Shown here one piece after another: positions 1 through 9,331 of a stretch of 64,000 nucleotides of DNA. Position numbers and translations under genes: made by a program. This DNA comes from Thioploca sp. GTDB taxonomy: Bacteria; Pseudomonadota; Gammaproteobacteria; Beggiatoales; Beggiatoaceae. The DNA lies in assembly GCA_012032555.1 (NCBI GenBank), contig JAAUSR010000008.1:47734-111733 (forward strand). Direction: 5' to 3'. Numbering within the stretch: position 1 is the stretch's first letter; every line of letters starts with the position of its first letter. Below the pieces are notes generated by a model that worked only from the letters and a program-made list of their open reading frames with translations, made no database searches and was not told the DNA's origin.

Positions 1-256
1 CAAAGCGTGGTGTTAATGGTTCCAGAAAGGGTATTAATTGAGCATAATTTGCCGCAATAAGAATGAATCCCTTTCGCCAAGAACGTCGCTTAAGTGCTAA
101 GAGACGGTTTACTGCCTGCTGATTCCAGGGATCACACCCTAAGCCGTAAACCGCTTCGGTCGGATAAGCGATAATTCCACCATCAGTTAGATGACGGCGT
201 GCTTGTTGAAGGTGCCAATTATTCAATTGGGGTTCTGGGTTCGATTTTGCTAACAC
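1..256 (-). CDS. tsaC: Threonylcarbamoyl-AMP synthase, N-terminal part (runs off the window)
   Basis: This is the beginning of a YrdC/Sua5-type enzyme, which makes threonylcarbamoyl-AMP for the t6A37 tRNA modification in the cytoplasm. The visible part carries the family signature [18 protein letters not shown] followed by LLALKRR and [10 protein letters not shown], in the order found in E. coli TsaC. The remaining ~100 residues lie beyond the left edge. A GTG at 254-256 lies 7 bases past the topA stop and is the likely start; a TTG about 8 codons further in would give a length closer to E. coli TsaC. It is last in the LysM-family/dprA/smg/topA/tsaC operon, the usual gammaproteobacterial order. 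The identity is clear; the exact start is not. Confidence 0.88.
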   Translation of the reverse strand, partial: MLAKSNPEPQLNNWHLQQARRHLTDGGIIAYPTEAVYGLGCDPWNQQAVNRLLALKRRSWRKGFILIAANYAQLIPFLEPLTPRF

Positions 257-262
257 TTTAGC

Positions 263-2584
263 TTAATTCTCAGAATAACCTATTTCTTCTACCATCACTG
301 GTTCAGCATAATTACAATCTTTCTGTGGACAGACTTTTTCAGTTCCGCGTCGCTTAGTCGTTTTTAGCATTAAAATAGGCCAATGACATTGAGGACAACT
401 TTCGGCAACCGGTTCATTAGGAATGGCATATTTACAATGAGGATAACCAGAACAGGAGTAGAAGAAAGTACCATACCGTGATTTTTTCTTAACTAAGGTC
501 CCTTGATGACAAGCTGGGCAAGTTATACCGCTATCGACGGGTTTTTCTAACGATTCAGTAAATTTACAGTGAGGATAATTGCTACAACCAATAAATTTAC
601 TATAACGTCCTTGTTTAATATGTAATTCTGAACCACAGGTAGGACAAGAGCGTCCCTCTACCTTTTCAGTGGTAGTAGGAGGAGAAGCCGTTGTTTCTGG
701 ATTTTCACCTTCTAAATTACGGGTATAATCACATTTAGGGTAAGCGGAGCAACCAATAAAACGTCCGCGTTTACCTAAGCGAATTGTTAACAAACTCTGA
801 CATTGAGGACAAGTTTCAGTTAAGATTTCTTGCGTAACATCTTTGCGTTGCACCGTTTGAGCTTTTTCGTCAACGAGTTGCTTGAATTTAGACCAAAACC
901 TTTCCATCAAAGGAACCCACTGTTGCTCACCACGCGAGACACCATCTAACTCATCTTCCAATCGAGCTGTAAAATCATAATCAACGTATTGGTTAAAATG
1001 TTCGGTTAAAAATTTGTTAACAATACGCCCAATATCGGTAGCGATAAACCGCTTCTTTTCCAATTTAACATATTCACGTTGTTGCAAAGTGGAAATAATC
1101 GTGGCATAGGTAGATGGGCGTCCAATACCATATTCTTCTAAGCTTTTGACCAAACTGGCTTCAGAAAACCGAGGGGGTGGTTCAGTAAAGTGTTGACCTG
1201 CCTTGATTTCTTTCAGTTTTACGGGTTCACCAACTCGGAGTGGTGGTAACATTTTTTCATCTTCTTCCCCGGTTTTTTGATCATCAACGCCTTCTTGATA
1301 AACCACCATAAAGCCGGGATTAACTACTGTTGAACCAGTGGCACGGAATTGATGGTTTTCACCGCAATTGAAATCAACCGCTACGGTATCAAGAATGGCA
1401 TCAATCATTTGACAAGCAATCGTTCGTTGCCAAATGAGGGTATACAATCTGAGTTGATCGCGCGTCAAATAAGCACCTAATTCGTCAGGATGACGTTTTG
1501 CTGCAGTTGGTCGAATAGCCTCATGGGCTTCTTGAGCGTTTTTAGCTTTGGTTTTATATTGGCGTGGTTGCTTAGGAATATTTTCTTGACCGTAACGTTC
1601 TGCAATCATCCCCCGAATTTCTGCTAAAGCTTCCTGAGCTAAATTAACTGAATCGGTGCGCATGTAAGTAATTAAGCCGACTGCACCTTGACCAATATCA
1701 ATACCTTCATACAGTTGTTGCGCAATTTGCATCGTTTGTTTGGTTGTAAAACCTAATTTGCGAGCGGCTTCTTGTTGTAATGTCGAAGTCGTAAAGGGAG
1801 CAGAGGGTTGGCGTTTTCTTTGTTTTTTATCAACTTTAGCAACAAGTAATTCTCCATGAGCCAATTGAATTAAAGTATTTTTAATCTCAGTTGCTTGTTC
1901 TAAGTGATTAATACTAAATTGGGTTAGTTTTTTACCTTCCCAGACCGTTAATTTAGCAGTAAACCGTTGTGATTTTTGTTGACAATCAGCAATAATAGTC
2001 CAGTATTCTTGCGGTTGAAATTTTTCAATGGCTTCTTCCCGTTCAACAATCAAACGCAAGGCCGGACTTTGCACCCGTCCAGCAGATAAACCCCGGCGAA
2101 TCTTTTTCCATAACAGTGGTGATAAATTAAATCCAACTAAATAGTCCAATGCTCGGCGAGCTTGTTGGGCGTTAACCAATTCCATTGACAAATCACGCGG
2201 ATGTGCTACGGCTTCCTGAATAGCGGTTGGGGTGATTTCATGAAACACAATGCGATGAACGGGTTTATTATGCAACATTTGCTTATCTTTAAGAATTTCA
2301 TATAAATGCCAAGAAATCGCTTCACCTTCTCTATCCGGGTCAGTAGCTAAATATAAGGCATCAGCTTGCTGCATAGCTTTACTAATCGCATCAACATGCT
2401 TAACATTTCTTTCAATTAATTGATAATTCATAGCAAAATCATGTTCAGGATCAACGGCGCCTTCTTTAGGAAGTAGATCACGTACATGACCAAAAGAAGC
2501 CAATACCTCAAAATCTTTACCTAGGTATTTTTTGAGTGTTTTGGCTTTAGCAGGCGATTCAACAATAACTAAATTTTTATTCAC
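263..2584 (-). CDS. topA: DNA topoisomerase I (type IA)
   Basis: The enzyme relaxes negative supercoils by passing a strand through a transient 5'-phosphotyrosine break. The Toprim domain is at the N-terminus (VESPAKAKT at residues ~8-16, DPDREGE at ~82-88), and the catalytic tyrosine is in GLITYMRTDS, Tyr307. The C-terminus (~595-765) has four Cys4 zinc ribbons (CPQC, CPTC, CPAC, CPQC). At 773 residues it is shorter than the 865-residue E. coli enzyme, mainly in the C-terminal DNA-binding tail. The start codon is GTG (2582-2584). It sits between smg and tsaC and is probably co-transcribed with them. Confidence 0.97.
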   Translation of the reverse strand: MNKNLVIVESPAKAKTLKKYLGKDFEVLASFGHVRDLLPKEGAVDPEHDFAMNYQLIERNVKHVDAISKAMQQADALYLATDPDREGEAISWHLYEILKDKQMLHNKPVHRIVFHEITPTAIQEAVAHPRDLSMELVNAQQARRALDYLVGFNLSPLLWKKIRRGLSAGRVQSPALRLIVEREEAIEKFQPQEYWTIIADCQQKSQRFTAKLTVWEGKKLTQFSINHLEQATEIKNTLIQLAHGELLVAKVDKKQRKRQPSAPFTTSTLQQEAARKLGFTTKQTMQIAQQLYEGIDIGQGAVGLITYMRTDSVNLAQEALAEIRGMIAERYGQENIPKQPRQYKTKAKNAQEAHEAIRPTAAKRHPDELGAYLTRDQLRLYTLIWQRTIACQMIDAILDTVAVDFNCGENHQFRATGSTVVNPGFMVVYQEGVDDQKTGEEDEKMLPPLRVGEPVKLKEIKAGQHFTEPPPRFSEASLVKSLEEYGIGRPSTYATIISTLQQREYVKLEKKRFIATDIGRIVNKFLTEHFNQYVDYDFTARLEDELDGVSRGEQQWVPLMERFWSKFKQLVDEKAQTVQRKDVTQEILTETCPQCQSLLTIRLGKRGRFIGCSAYPKCDYTRNLEGENPETTASPPTTTEKVEGRSCPTCGSELHIKQGRYSKFIGCSNYPHCKFTESLEKPVDSGITCPACHQGTLVKKKSRYGTFFYSCSGYPHCKYAIPNEPVAESCPQCHWPILMLKTTKRRGTEKVCPQKDCNYAEPVMVEEIGYSEN

Positions 2585-2658
2585 AGTAACTAACTTAATG
2601 AAATACTAGTACTTTATGTATAAAGTAACTTAATTTTAATGTAATCGATGAGTTGATA

Positions 2659-3138
2659 TTAATGTAATTGTCGGTCGGGTTCTTCGTAAACTAAATCTTC
2701 TACCCAAGTAAAAGTCGTTTCATAACCCGGCTGATTAAATAACACCATTAAAATAACCCATTTGAGTTGTGGTAACCCAAAATCATCATCGGTTTCTAAT
2801 GCCATCGCCCGATCGATGATGAGTTCTCGACTAGTCGCATTGAGAATTTCGATAGATTCCAAGAACTGTAAAAATCCACGGCATTCTAAGTCAAGCTTTT
2901 CACATTCTTGTGGCAAATAAACTCGCGTGGAGTTCATGGCTTGACTGTGGGAACAAATCATGTCGGGTTGTTCCGCTAAGCCTTCTAGCCAAGTAAAAGC
3001 TTTGCTCACTTCAGTACTGGGAAAGCCGGCGTTAACGAGTTGCAATTGCAAAAACTCTTGGTCATCTACTAAGGGTATCTCTTCATCCATATAATTTTCA
3101 AAGAGATATATCAAAATATCCAAAACATTTTCTTTCAC
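2659..3138 (-). CDS. smg: Smg family protein (DUF494)
   Basis: A 159-residue cytoplasmic protein of the Smg/DUF494 family, whose biochemical role is not established. It begins MKENVLDILIYLFENYMDEE, the characteristic opening of the family, and continues with the helical WLEGLAE and FLQFLE segments. Its place between dprA and topA is the standard one in gammaproteobacteria and supports the call. The ATG at 3138 is preceded on the minus strand by GAGGAGATA, a good ribosome-binding site. The gap to dprA is only 11 bases, so it is almost certainly in the same transcript. Confidence 0.93.
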   Translation of the reverse strand: MKENVLDILIYLFENYMDEEIPLVDDQEFLQLQLVNAGFPSTEVSKAFTWLEGLAEQPDMICSHSQAMNSTRVYLPQECEKLDLECRGFLQFLESIEILNATSRELIIDRAMALETDDDFGLPQLKWVILMVLFNQPGYETTFTWVEDLVYEEPDRQLH

Positions 3139-3149
3139 TCATTATCTCC

Positions 3150-4343
3150 TCAGCCAAGTCGTGTATAAAGACCACCAGCTTGTGTGGTTACCAAGCCGCG
3201 TAATTCAAGCATTAACAGCATGGACGAAATCGCTTCTGGCGTCAATCCACTTACCTCAACCAAATTATCAATCGAAGTTGGACCGGCGGTTAAGTGATTC
3301 AATAAACAAACATAATCTGCTTCCAAATCATTTTGTACCACTAAATTGGTTGGGTTAGTTTTATCTAGCCGAGTCGTTGAGGTTGATCGGCTCAATTGCT
3401 TAATAGCCACTGGTTTAGGGGTTGAAATAGACCTATCGATCTCGGTTTGGATAGGTGTAGGGACATAAATTTTCAATTCTTCTAAAATATCGATTACCGT
3501 TTCTACCAATTTGGCACAACCTTCTTTGATTAATTGATGACAACCTTTTACCAAGGGATTATGAATCGATCCCGGAATCGCAAATACCTCTCGATTTTGC
3601 TCAACAGCATGTCGTGCGGCGTAAAGTGCCCCACTATTTTCCGGGGCTTCTATCACCAGTGTTCCTAAACTTAAGCCACTCACAATCCGACTCCGACGTG
3701 GAAAATGGCCCTTTCTTACTGAGGTACCCGGAAAAAATTCGGAAACTAATGCCCCACTAGCCGCAATTCTATGAGCGAGATCGCGATGTTGTGCCGGATA
3801 AACACGATCGAGCCCCGTTCCGGCTACCGCAATAGTCTTACCATTACCGGCTAAAGCACCACAATGACTAGCCGCATCAATTCCTAATGCCATGCCACTT
3901 GTAATAGTAAATCCTTGTAAAGATAAATACTCGGCAAATTCTCGTGCATTCTTCTCTCCCTCCCGGCTGGGATGACGTGTGCCCACTATGGCTAATTGTT
4001 TACTAGATAATAGCGTATAATCTCCATGAATAAATAATAACGGGGGAGGATCACTAATTTGTTGTAAATAATGTGGGTAATCCGGATGATGTAATGTCAG
4101 TAAATAGTTTCCCGCTTGAGCTAACCATTGCATATCTTGGTCAACAGCCTGCCAGTCAGGGTTTTGCAGGTAATGAATTAAATCCGCTTTTAACCCTAAT
4201 TTTTGCCATTCGGCTCGTCCGGCTTCCAAGAGTGCACGTGGATTACCAAAATAATTCAGGAAGCGGAGAAAATGGACTGGTCCAATCCCCGGGGCGTGTG
4301 CTAAAGCTAACCAATATTCTTCTTCCTGAGTTCTTAAGTTCAA
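3150..4343 (-). CDS. dprA: DNA processing protein DprA (RecA loader in natural transformation)
   Basis: DprA binds incoming single-stranded DNA and loads RecA. The Rossmann-like domain shows GTRHPSREG (~121-129), SGMALGIDAASHCGAL (~149-164), GTGLDRVYP, SEFFPG and RRSRIVSGLS. An N-terminal SAM-like helical region precedes it and a C-terminal winged helix spans ~340-397. The start appears to be TTG at 4341-4343, overlapping the stop of the upstream gene as TTGA, which indicates translational coupling. Length (397) is normal. A glycine/lysine-poor linker rich in Ser/Thr (~300-335) separates the two main domains. Confidence 0.95.
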   Translation of the reverse strand: MNLRTQEEEYWLALAHAPGIGPVHFLRFLNYFGNPRALLEAGRAEWQKLGLKADLIHYLQNPDWQAVDQDMQWLAQAGNYLLTLHHPDYPHYLQQISDPPPLLFIHGDYTLLSSKQLAIVGTRHPSREGEKNAREFAEYLSLQGFTITSGMALGIDAASHCGALAGNGKTIAVAGTGLDRVYPAQHRDLAHRIAASGALVSEFFPGTSVRKGHFPRRSRIVSGLSLGTLVIEAPENSGALYAARHAVEQNREVFAIPGSIHNPLVKGCHQLIKEGCAKLVETVIDILEELKIYVPTPIQTEIDRSISTPKPVAIKQLSRSTSTTRLDKTNPTNLVVQNDLEADYVCLLNHLTAGPTSIDNLVEVSGLTPEAISSMLLMLELRGLVTTQAGGLYTRLG

Positions 4344-5221
4344 GGGATAGTCACTTCATCAAATAAGCTAATGGGTAAAGAAGAAGTCATCACTAATGCG
4401 TAACTAACCGTGTCAAAGACACGAAATACTAACAGACTACCAATTTTTTGCTGAGGTAAAGTGACATTGTCTTCATAATCTTCTTGACGAGTAATTGTTA
4501 TTTTCGGACCACTTTTAATCACCGCTAAGAGATGACCTCTTTCAATGCTATCATTGAATCCTTTATTAATAACAACAACTTGGTATTTACCGATAAGTGA
4601 AGTGCCATCAGTAACCGCAATAATATAAGCATCTGTCAACTGTTGAGGCGAATGCGGATGAAAATCTTCTACAAAACCACGTTCTTGTAAGGGCAGTAAT
4701 AAATCGCCTTTTCGGATTTCCTGGCGTGCTGAAGTAATCATCAAGGTAGCGGGATCACCTTGATTTTTAAGGGTTGCTTCTCCTAAATAAACTGCCGCTT
4801 GTGCCAAAATTTCTTCAGTTTTGTCTGTTTGCGGACCATGATAAATTTGTCCTGGACGTACAATGATATAAGGGTTACCAATCGGATCTTGATTATCCAG
4901 ACCACTCACATAAATTTGGTCACCAACGGTTGAAAGTAAAGACCCATCTGAATTTTCAATGATATAACCACTATTATTAATCTCATCCGTTGTTAATAAC
5001 TGCGGATGAGTCAAAAAGTGTTGAATGGTTTCTATGGGAATAGTCGGAACACGCTTTTCCCTTCCCAAGCTGCGTAATTGTGGTGATAATTTCACTGTGC
5101 GCCGATTATCTTGAACCGGGGATTCCGGGTCGGGTTTCTCTTCATCTGCCTGAGCAAAAACGAGATTCTGAAACAGGCAAAAATATATCAACTCGACCAA
5201 TAATAGAAATATTCTTTTCAT
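4340..5221 (-). CDS. Exported protein of the dprA-upstream LysM family, but lacking a visible LysM domain
   Basis: In most gammaproteobacteria the gene upstream of dprA encodes a periplasmic protein with an N-terminal LysM peptidoglycan-binding repeat. Here the first ~25 residues form a signal peptide (MKRIFLLLVELIYFC..., cleavage near VFAQA). The body then matches the family's central and C-terminal part (VPTIPIETIQHFLTHP, GDQIYVSGL, a run of beta-rich segments). No LysM-type YxVxxGDTLxxI motif is present between signal peptide and core, only a short acidic/proline linker (DEEKPDPESPVQD). It overlaps dprA by 4 bases. The function is unknown; the missing wall-binding module is the notable point. 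Confidence 0.75.
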   Translation of the reverse strand: MKRIFLLLVELIYFCLFQNLVFAQADEEKPDPESPVQDNRRTVKLSPQLRSLGREKRVPTIPIETIQHFLTHPQLLTTDEINNSGYIIENSDGSLLSTVGDQIYVSGLDNQDPIGNPYIIVRPGQIYHGPQTDKTEEILAQAAVYLGEATLKNQGDPATLMITSARQEIRKGDLLLPLQERGFVEDFHPHSPQQLTDAYIIAVTDGTSLIGKYQVVVINKGFNDSIERGHLLAVIKSGPKITITRQEDYEDNVTLPQQKIGSLLVFRVFDTVSYALVMTSSLPISLFDEVTIP

Positions 5222-5380
5222 GGTGATGGAAGGTTACTGGTTAAAAATTAAAGATTTTTAATAAAATATTTTAACTTCTATGCCGTTAAATTTTTTAATA
5301 ATGCAACTCAATAATTATAATTAATTGAATTGGAAAGTCGACTGACTAGAATCATTATCACGGGAACGCTTTCTAAATAA

Positions 5381-6619
5381 TTATATTCTAGATTGTTTGC
5401 GAAGTTTTTCAAAAGACTTAATCATACTCACCCGCATTCGCTCGAAGGCTTGAGCAAGTTGCCCAATTTCACCTTTATCATTGATCTCCACTCGATTTTC
5501 GATCAATTCACCTTTACTAATAGCTTCCGCAATACGGGTTAACTGTTCAATGGGACGAGTAATTTTAGTGCTCAAAATAATAGCAAACAAAATAGCTATA
5601 ACTATAGCAATGGTCAAAATAATGTTAAATGCCAAGTGAAATTTAGCCATTCCTTTAAAAATTTCATGAGTATCATGTAATATTAATAATGTCCATTGTT
5701 GTGAAGATCCAGGTACAATAATTCGCTGGTAAGAAAGTGCTATGGTACTGGTACTTAGGGTACCGCTTCGATGAAATATTTGTGGAGCAATTTGTGGATA
5801 ATCTTTTTCAAAAGTAACCCCCGTTCTTAAGTCGTTAGGACCACCCCAACCCTTTTTAGGATTCGGATGATGAAGAAAAAAACCTTCTTGATCAATTAGA
5901 AAAGCATCCCCTAATGCTTGCAGAAACTGATTGGCATCGACATTAACCATAACAACACCAGCTCGTTGATTATTAGGATAATAAACATTAACGGCATAAC
6001 GAATCACCGGGTTATAAGGAATTTCTATTTGCCCTTGTTTGCGATTGAGATCCAATTTAGAAACAAAAATTTGTTTACTCGATAAACGCATGGCTTCTTT
6101 GAAATCATCTTGATCAGCGTTATTTTGTAATAAATCTTTTTCGATGATCCAACTTTTGAATTGATCAGCATCCACTCGCGCTATTTCCTGGCCAATTTCA
6201 TCTAGATAACGGACTTGGTAATAAATTCGACGATAACGAGAAAAGGCTAGAAATTCTTGTTCCAATGCTTTTTGTTTTTGTTCTAAAATGTTATGCACCG
6301 CTTGTACAGTAGCTTCTACGGAATTTGCTGGTATGGATTCGGAACGAGAATCTGACATCAGAACCATATGCAAATTTAAATATTCTCGCAGCGGTGCTGA
6401 TTGGCTTAAGAATAATAAATCTCCTTTAACTATCGATAAAAATGACCGAATTATATTCTCTAGTATTTTAACTTGTTCGGTTTGTTTAGCTAAAGTTTGA
6501 GTTTGCAAAGTTTGGCTAGCAACTTGTATCGCATAGATACCAATAATTAAGGTTGGAATTAACGTCATAATAATAAAAGCGATACTTAATTTAATCCTTA
6601 ACCGATGGTAAATTTTCAT
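5381..6619 (-). CDS. Membrane sensor: dCache-like periplasmic domain plus HAMP, no output domain
   Basis: This protein starts with an N-terminal membrane helix (SIAFIIMTLIPTLIIGIYAI). A ~270-residue extracytoplasmic region follows, with the look of a double-Cache ligand-binding domain (YYQVRYLDEIGQEIARVD, DAFLIDQEGFFLHHPNP). A second helix (LAFNIILTIAIVIAILFAII) leads into a HAMP linker (ITRPIEQLTRIAEAISKGEL...GEIGQLAQAFERMR). It stops ~10 residues after HAMP, so there is no kinase, GGDEF or chemoreceptor module. Start: an upstream in-frame TTG at 6643 exists, but the ATG at 6619 has AAAGGCGA upstream and is preferred (412 aa). No partner regulator is adjacent. It may act through protein contact, or may be a truncated receptor. 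Confidence 0.75.
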   Translation of the reverse strand: MKIYHRLRIKLSIAFIIMTLIPTLIIGIYAIQVASQTLQTQTLAKQTEQVKILENIIRSFLSIVKGDLLFLSQSAPLREYLNLHMVLMSDSRSESIPANSVEATVQAVHNILEQKQKALEQEFLAFSRYRRIYYQVRYLDEIGQEIARVDADQFKSWIIEKDLLQNNADQDDFKEAMRLSSKQIFVSKLDLNRKQGQIEIPYNPVIRYAVNVYYPNNQRAGVVMVNVDANQFLQALGDAFLIDQEGFFLHHPNPKKGWGGPNDLRTGVTFEKDYPQIAPQIFHRSGTLSTSTIALSYQRIIVPGSSQQWTLLILHDTHEIFKGMAKFHLAFNIILTIAIVIAILFAIILSTKITRPIEQLTRIAEAISKGELIENRVEINDKGEIGQLAQAFERMRVSMIKSFEKLRKQSRI

Positions 6620-6809
6620 GTCAAATCGCCTTTTCAATATCAATAAAATTGTCCATGTTATTACCTATTCAGAGAAAAGTACTTCTATTCGTTAACGATT
6701 TTTGATTCATCTCATTTTGGTAATTATTTTAAGGTAGGTAGCAACAGAAGCACCGGTTGTTTTACTATTTATCTGGTTACTTTAACTCATGATTGAATCA
6801 TAACAGATA

Positions 6810-6905
6810 CCTCTGCTTACCACCTATCAATTTTGAAATAGGAGCCGCCATCATCCTGTTGAGCTAAGAAAGTAGGTTGAACATTACTCTGCATATTCGA
6901 CCAAC
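6810..6905. repeat. Degenerate dispersed repeat upstream of the sensor gene
   Basis: The intergenic segment contains CACCTATCAATTTTGAAATAGG followed by a GTAGGTTGAAC-type stretch. Related wording recurs at 16861-16918 and 23944-23998 (CTAYCTATCCATTTYRAAA with GTAGGTCGGACAC nearby). These look like decayed copies of one short noncoding dispersed element. Homology is judged by eye and the copies are only partly alignable. Confidence 0.4.
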
Positions 6906-6912
6906 ATTATTG

Positions 6913-9123
6913 CTAAGTTGTTAATTTTCTATAAATATCTGCTATTTTTAAAGGTAATTGCTGTACTTTATCCATCACAATATAATTTACTGTGCCATAC
7001 AGGCGGGGTAAGTAAATTCTTGCTTCGGTATCAATGGTGATACAAAATGGGTGAATCCTCTCACGTTTGGCTTCAAGCAAAGCTTGGCGGGTATCTTCTA
7101 TGCCATAAGTCCCACGGTAATTATCACCTTCATCATCGGGTTTACCATCGGATAGCGTGATGAGGAGTTTAATTTTGGCCTCGATTGGCTTAAATAACTG
7201 GGTAAGATGGCGGATCGTGACACCCATACGGGTATATTGTTGTGGTGCAATGCCGCTAATCCGTTGACGTACTATCGTATTGTAAGCTTCATTAAACCGT
7301 TTGATTGGGTAAATTTCACAATGCTGGCGCGTTTTGCCAGAAAAGCCGTAAATTGCATAACGATCACCCAGGGTTTCTAGCACTTCACACAATAAAATGA
7401 GACTTTCACGTTCAGCTTGGTTAATCCAACCTTTAGTTGAGCCACTCATGTCAACCATAAACATTACTGCAACATCGCGGGTTATTCGCTGCAATTGAGT
7501 GAAAATTTGTTCATCCATTTCTAAGCCAGCACGAGTATCTGCATAAGCAGTTATAAGCGCATCTAAATCAATATCTTCACCAGAAGGCTGTTTTTTAAGA
7601 AGTTTGTCTCCTCCACGTAACATAGCAAAAATACGGCGTAAGGATTTCAGTAAACCACGATAACGTTGAAGCGTAGCCGTGACAAATTCCTCTGCTTGAA
7701 GTGGTACTTCAACTTCTCGTAACACACACCAATGGTTATAATATTTTTGTCGCTGGTAATCCCATTCCGGATAAATAAAAGTTTTTTCGGTAGTATTTAT
7801 CTGATTTTCGGGGAAATAAGCATTGATTGGGTTAGTTCCGATTGCTTCACTGGTTTCGTTACCCGGTATGAGTAAGTAATCTTCAGGAATTTCGCCATGA
7901 TCTTGAATAATTGAGGAAACAACTTGTTTTAGTTCTAAGGTAATTCGTTGTTCATCCAGGGTAAAATGATTAATAGATTGAGCAGTAGCGGCAGATTGGG
8001 TTATCGCTGAAAAAAGGAGTAAATTGGTGGCTGGTTCTTTCGATAGCGAGTGATTAGCAGCAGTTGTTGTTGGCCATGAATTAGATATTTTCTCCCGATG
8101 GTCTGGTGTTGAATCTAAGGTTGGTTGAGAAATTAAGTCTGTTAGTGAATCTGAAGGTTGATTCAATTGAGTTAAAGCATTTTGCAAAGCTTGCTTATCT
8201 CGTGCTCGTCGTGATGCAAGGGTTGGCTCAGTGGATTCTGGTAGCAATATACCTTGATAACAAACCGGTGCTGGAACTGATCTAGGATAAACGATGGTTA
8301 ATAATTGATAACTATCTTCCACAGACGCTGTTGGCTGAGCCAGTTGTTGAGCAATTTCTTCCCAACCGAAAGGAATACGCTGTTCACCAAATAAGGTTAG
8401 TAAATGTTGCATATCCCGATAACAACCGGGTAATTCTCTGGCAATACAAGCATCTAGGCGCAGCCGTTCTAAGGTATGAAATAAGCGAAGCGCTTTATCA
8501 CGATGATTAAATTGAGCGGTAATAGTTGATAAGCGGCGTCGCCAAGTCCCAAACCCAGTTTGGGCCCACAAATGTACGAGCATAGCTTTATATAAGAAAA
8601 AATTATGGTGGCGTTCGACAAAACGATCTAGTGCCAATGGGAGAAATAAAGTTTCAGTATCCGTATAAGTAATTTCACTACCGGCTAATTTTAAGGGTCG
8701 ACCGGCTAAACCAATCACGAATTTCTCGAGTATTCCCTGAATTTCAGCTAAAGGTAAACGGCGTTGTCGGCGTTGATAAGTTTGAGCATAAGTGGCTACC
8801 GCCTGTAAATGAGCAAGAGCCGATGTGAGATCTTGATGTTCATAAATTTCTAACGCTTCTGCTACCCACTCCTCTAAAATATTAATTTCGAGTAAAGCTA
8901 AAGCTTGGGGGGCATATTGAACGAATTGATAAGCAACTTCACTGTTATCACGCACAAGAATTTTAAGCCAAGCTAAAACCCAGTCTTGTTGTTGACGACT
9001 ACAACGTGCTAAAGCCTGTGCTGGTGTAACCAAGGTCCGAGGAGTAGATAAAACTAACCCAAGGAAATCGTTAAAAATCTCTTGTAGTTGTTCGGCTGTG
9101 AAAGAATAATATTTACCATGCAT
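6913..9123 (-). CDS. VWA-domain protein of the NorD/CbbO type
   Basis: A 736-residue cytoplasmic protein with a long helical N-terminus, a low-complexity middle (~300-400), the conserved YPEWD...NHWCVLREVEV region (~451-475), and a C-terminal von Willebrand A domain. The MIDAS is intact: DMSGS at 558-562, Thr631 in QYTRMG, and Asp659 in TLSDGKPDD. This architecture is that of NorD and CbbO, which pair with MoxR AAA+ ATPases (NorQ/CbbQ) to activate nitric oxide reductase or Rubisco. No such ATPase, nor nor/cbb structural genes, lie nearby, so the client cannot be named. It is transcribed alone, with an ATG start at 9123. Confidence 0.85.
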   Translation of the reverse strand: MHGKYYSFTAEQLQEIFNDFLGLVLSTPRTLVTPAQALARCSRQQQDWVLAWLKILVRDNSEVAYQFVQYAPQALALLEINILEEWVAEALEIYEHQDLTSALAHLQAVATYAQTYQRRQRRLPLAEIQGILEKFVIGLAGRPLKLAGSEITYTDTETLFLPLALDRFVERHHNFFLYKAMLVHLWAQTGFGTWRRRLSTITAQFNHRDKALRLFHTLERLRLDACIARELPGCYRDMQHLLTLFGEQRIPFGWEEIAQQLAQPTASVEDSYQLLTIVYPRSVPAPVCYQGILLPESTEPTLASRRARDKQALQNALTQLNQPSDSLTDLISQPTLDSTPDHREKISNSWPTTTAANHSLSKEPATNLLLFSAITQSAATAQSINHFTLDEQRITLELKQVVSSIIQDHGEIPEDYLLIPGNETSEAIGTNPINAYFPENQINTTEKTFIYPEWDYQRQKYYNHWCVLREVEVPLQAEEFVTATLQRYRGLLKSLRRIFAMLRGGDKLLKKQPSGEDIDLDALITAYADTRAGLEMDEQIFTQLQRITRDVAVMFMVDMSGSTKGWINQAERESLILLCEVLETLGDRYAIYGFSGKTRQHCEIYPIKRFNEAYNTIVRQRISGIAPQQYTRMGVTIRHLTQLFKPIEAKIKLLITLSDGKPDDEGDNYRGTYGIEDTRQALLEAKRERIHPFCITIDTEARIYLPRLYGTVNYIVMDKVQQLPLKIADIYRKLTT

Positions 9124-9130
9124 AGGTTTA

Positions 9131-9262
9131 GTTATCAGTTATCAGTTGTTATAGTGATTTATACTCAACTAGTTAGGAAATTACTCATTTTTAACTTATT
9201 TTACCTCTAATTTTAAGTTAAATAGGAGTTAGATTATTGAATATTAATAACTGATAACTGAC
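9131..9262. repeat. Segment bounded by inverted TAACTGATAACTGA repeats
   Basis: GTTATCAGTTATCAGTT at 9131-9147 and AATAACTGATAACTGAC near 9246-9262 face each other across ~100 AT-rich bases without coding potential. The same unit appears singly between dnaG and yqeY (28002-28018) and between hisZ and purA (61189-61206), and partly at 40656-40665. It resembles the ends of small non-autonomous elements, but no target duplication is evident. Confidence 0.5.
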
Positions 9263-9331
9263 CTTGTAGAAAGTTATAATTGGTACCATACTCACTAATA
9301 GGGTTTATTAAATAAATTTAAGGGGGCGCTC

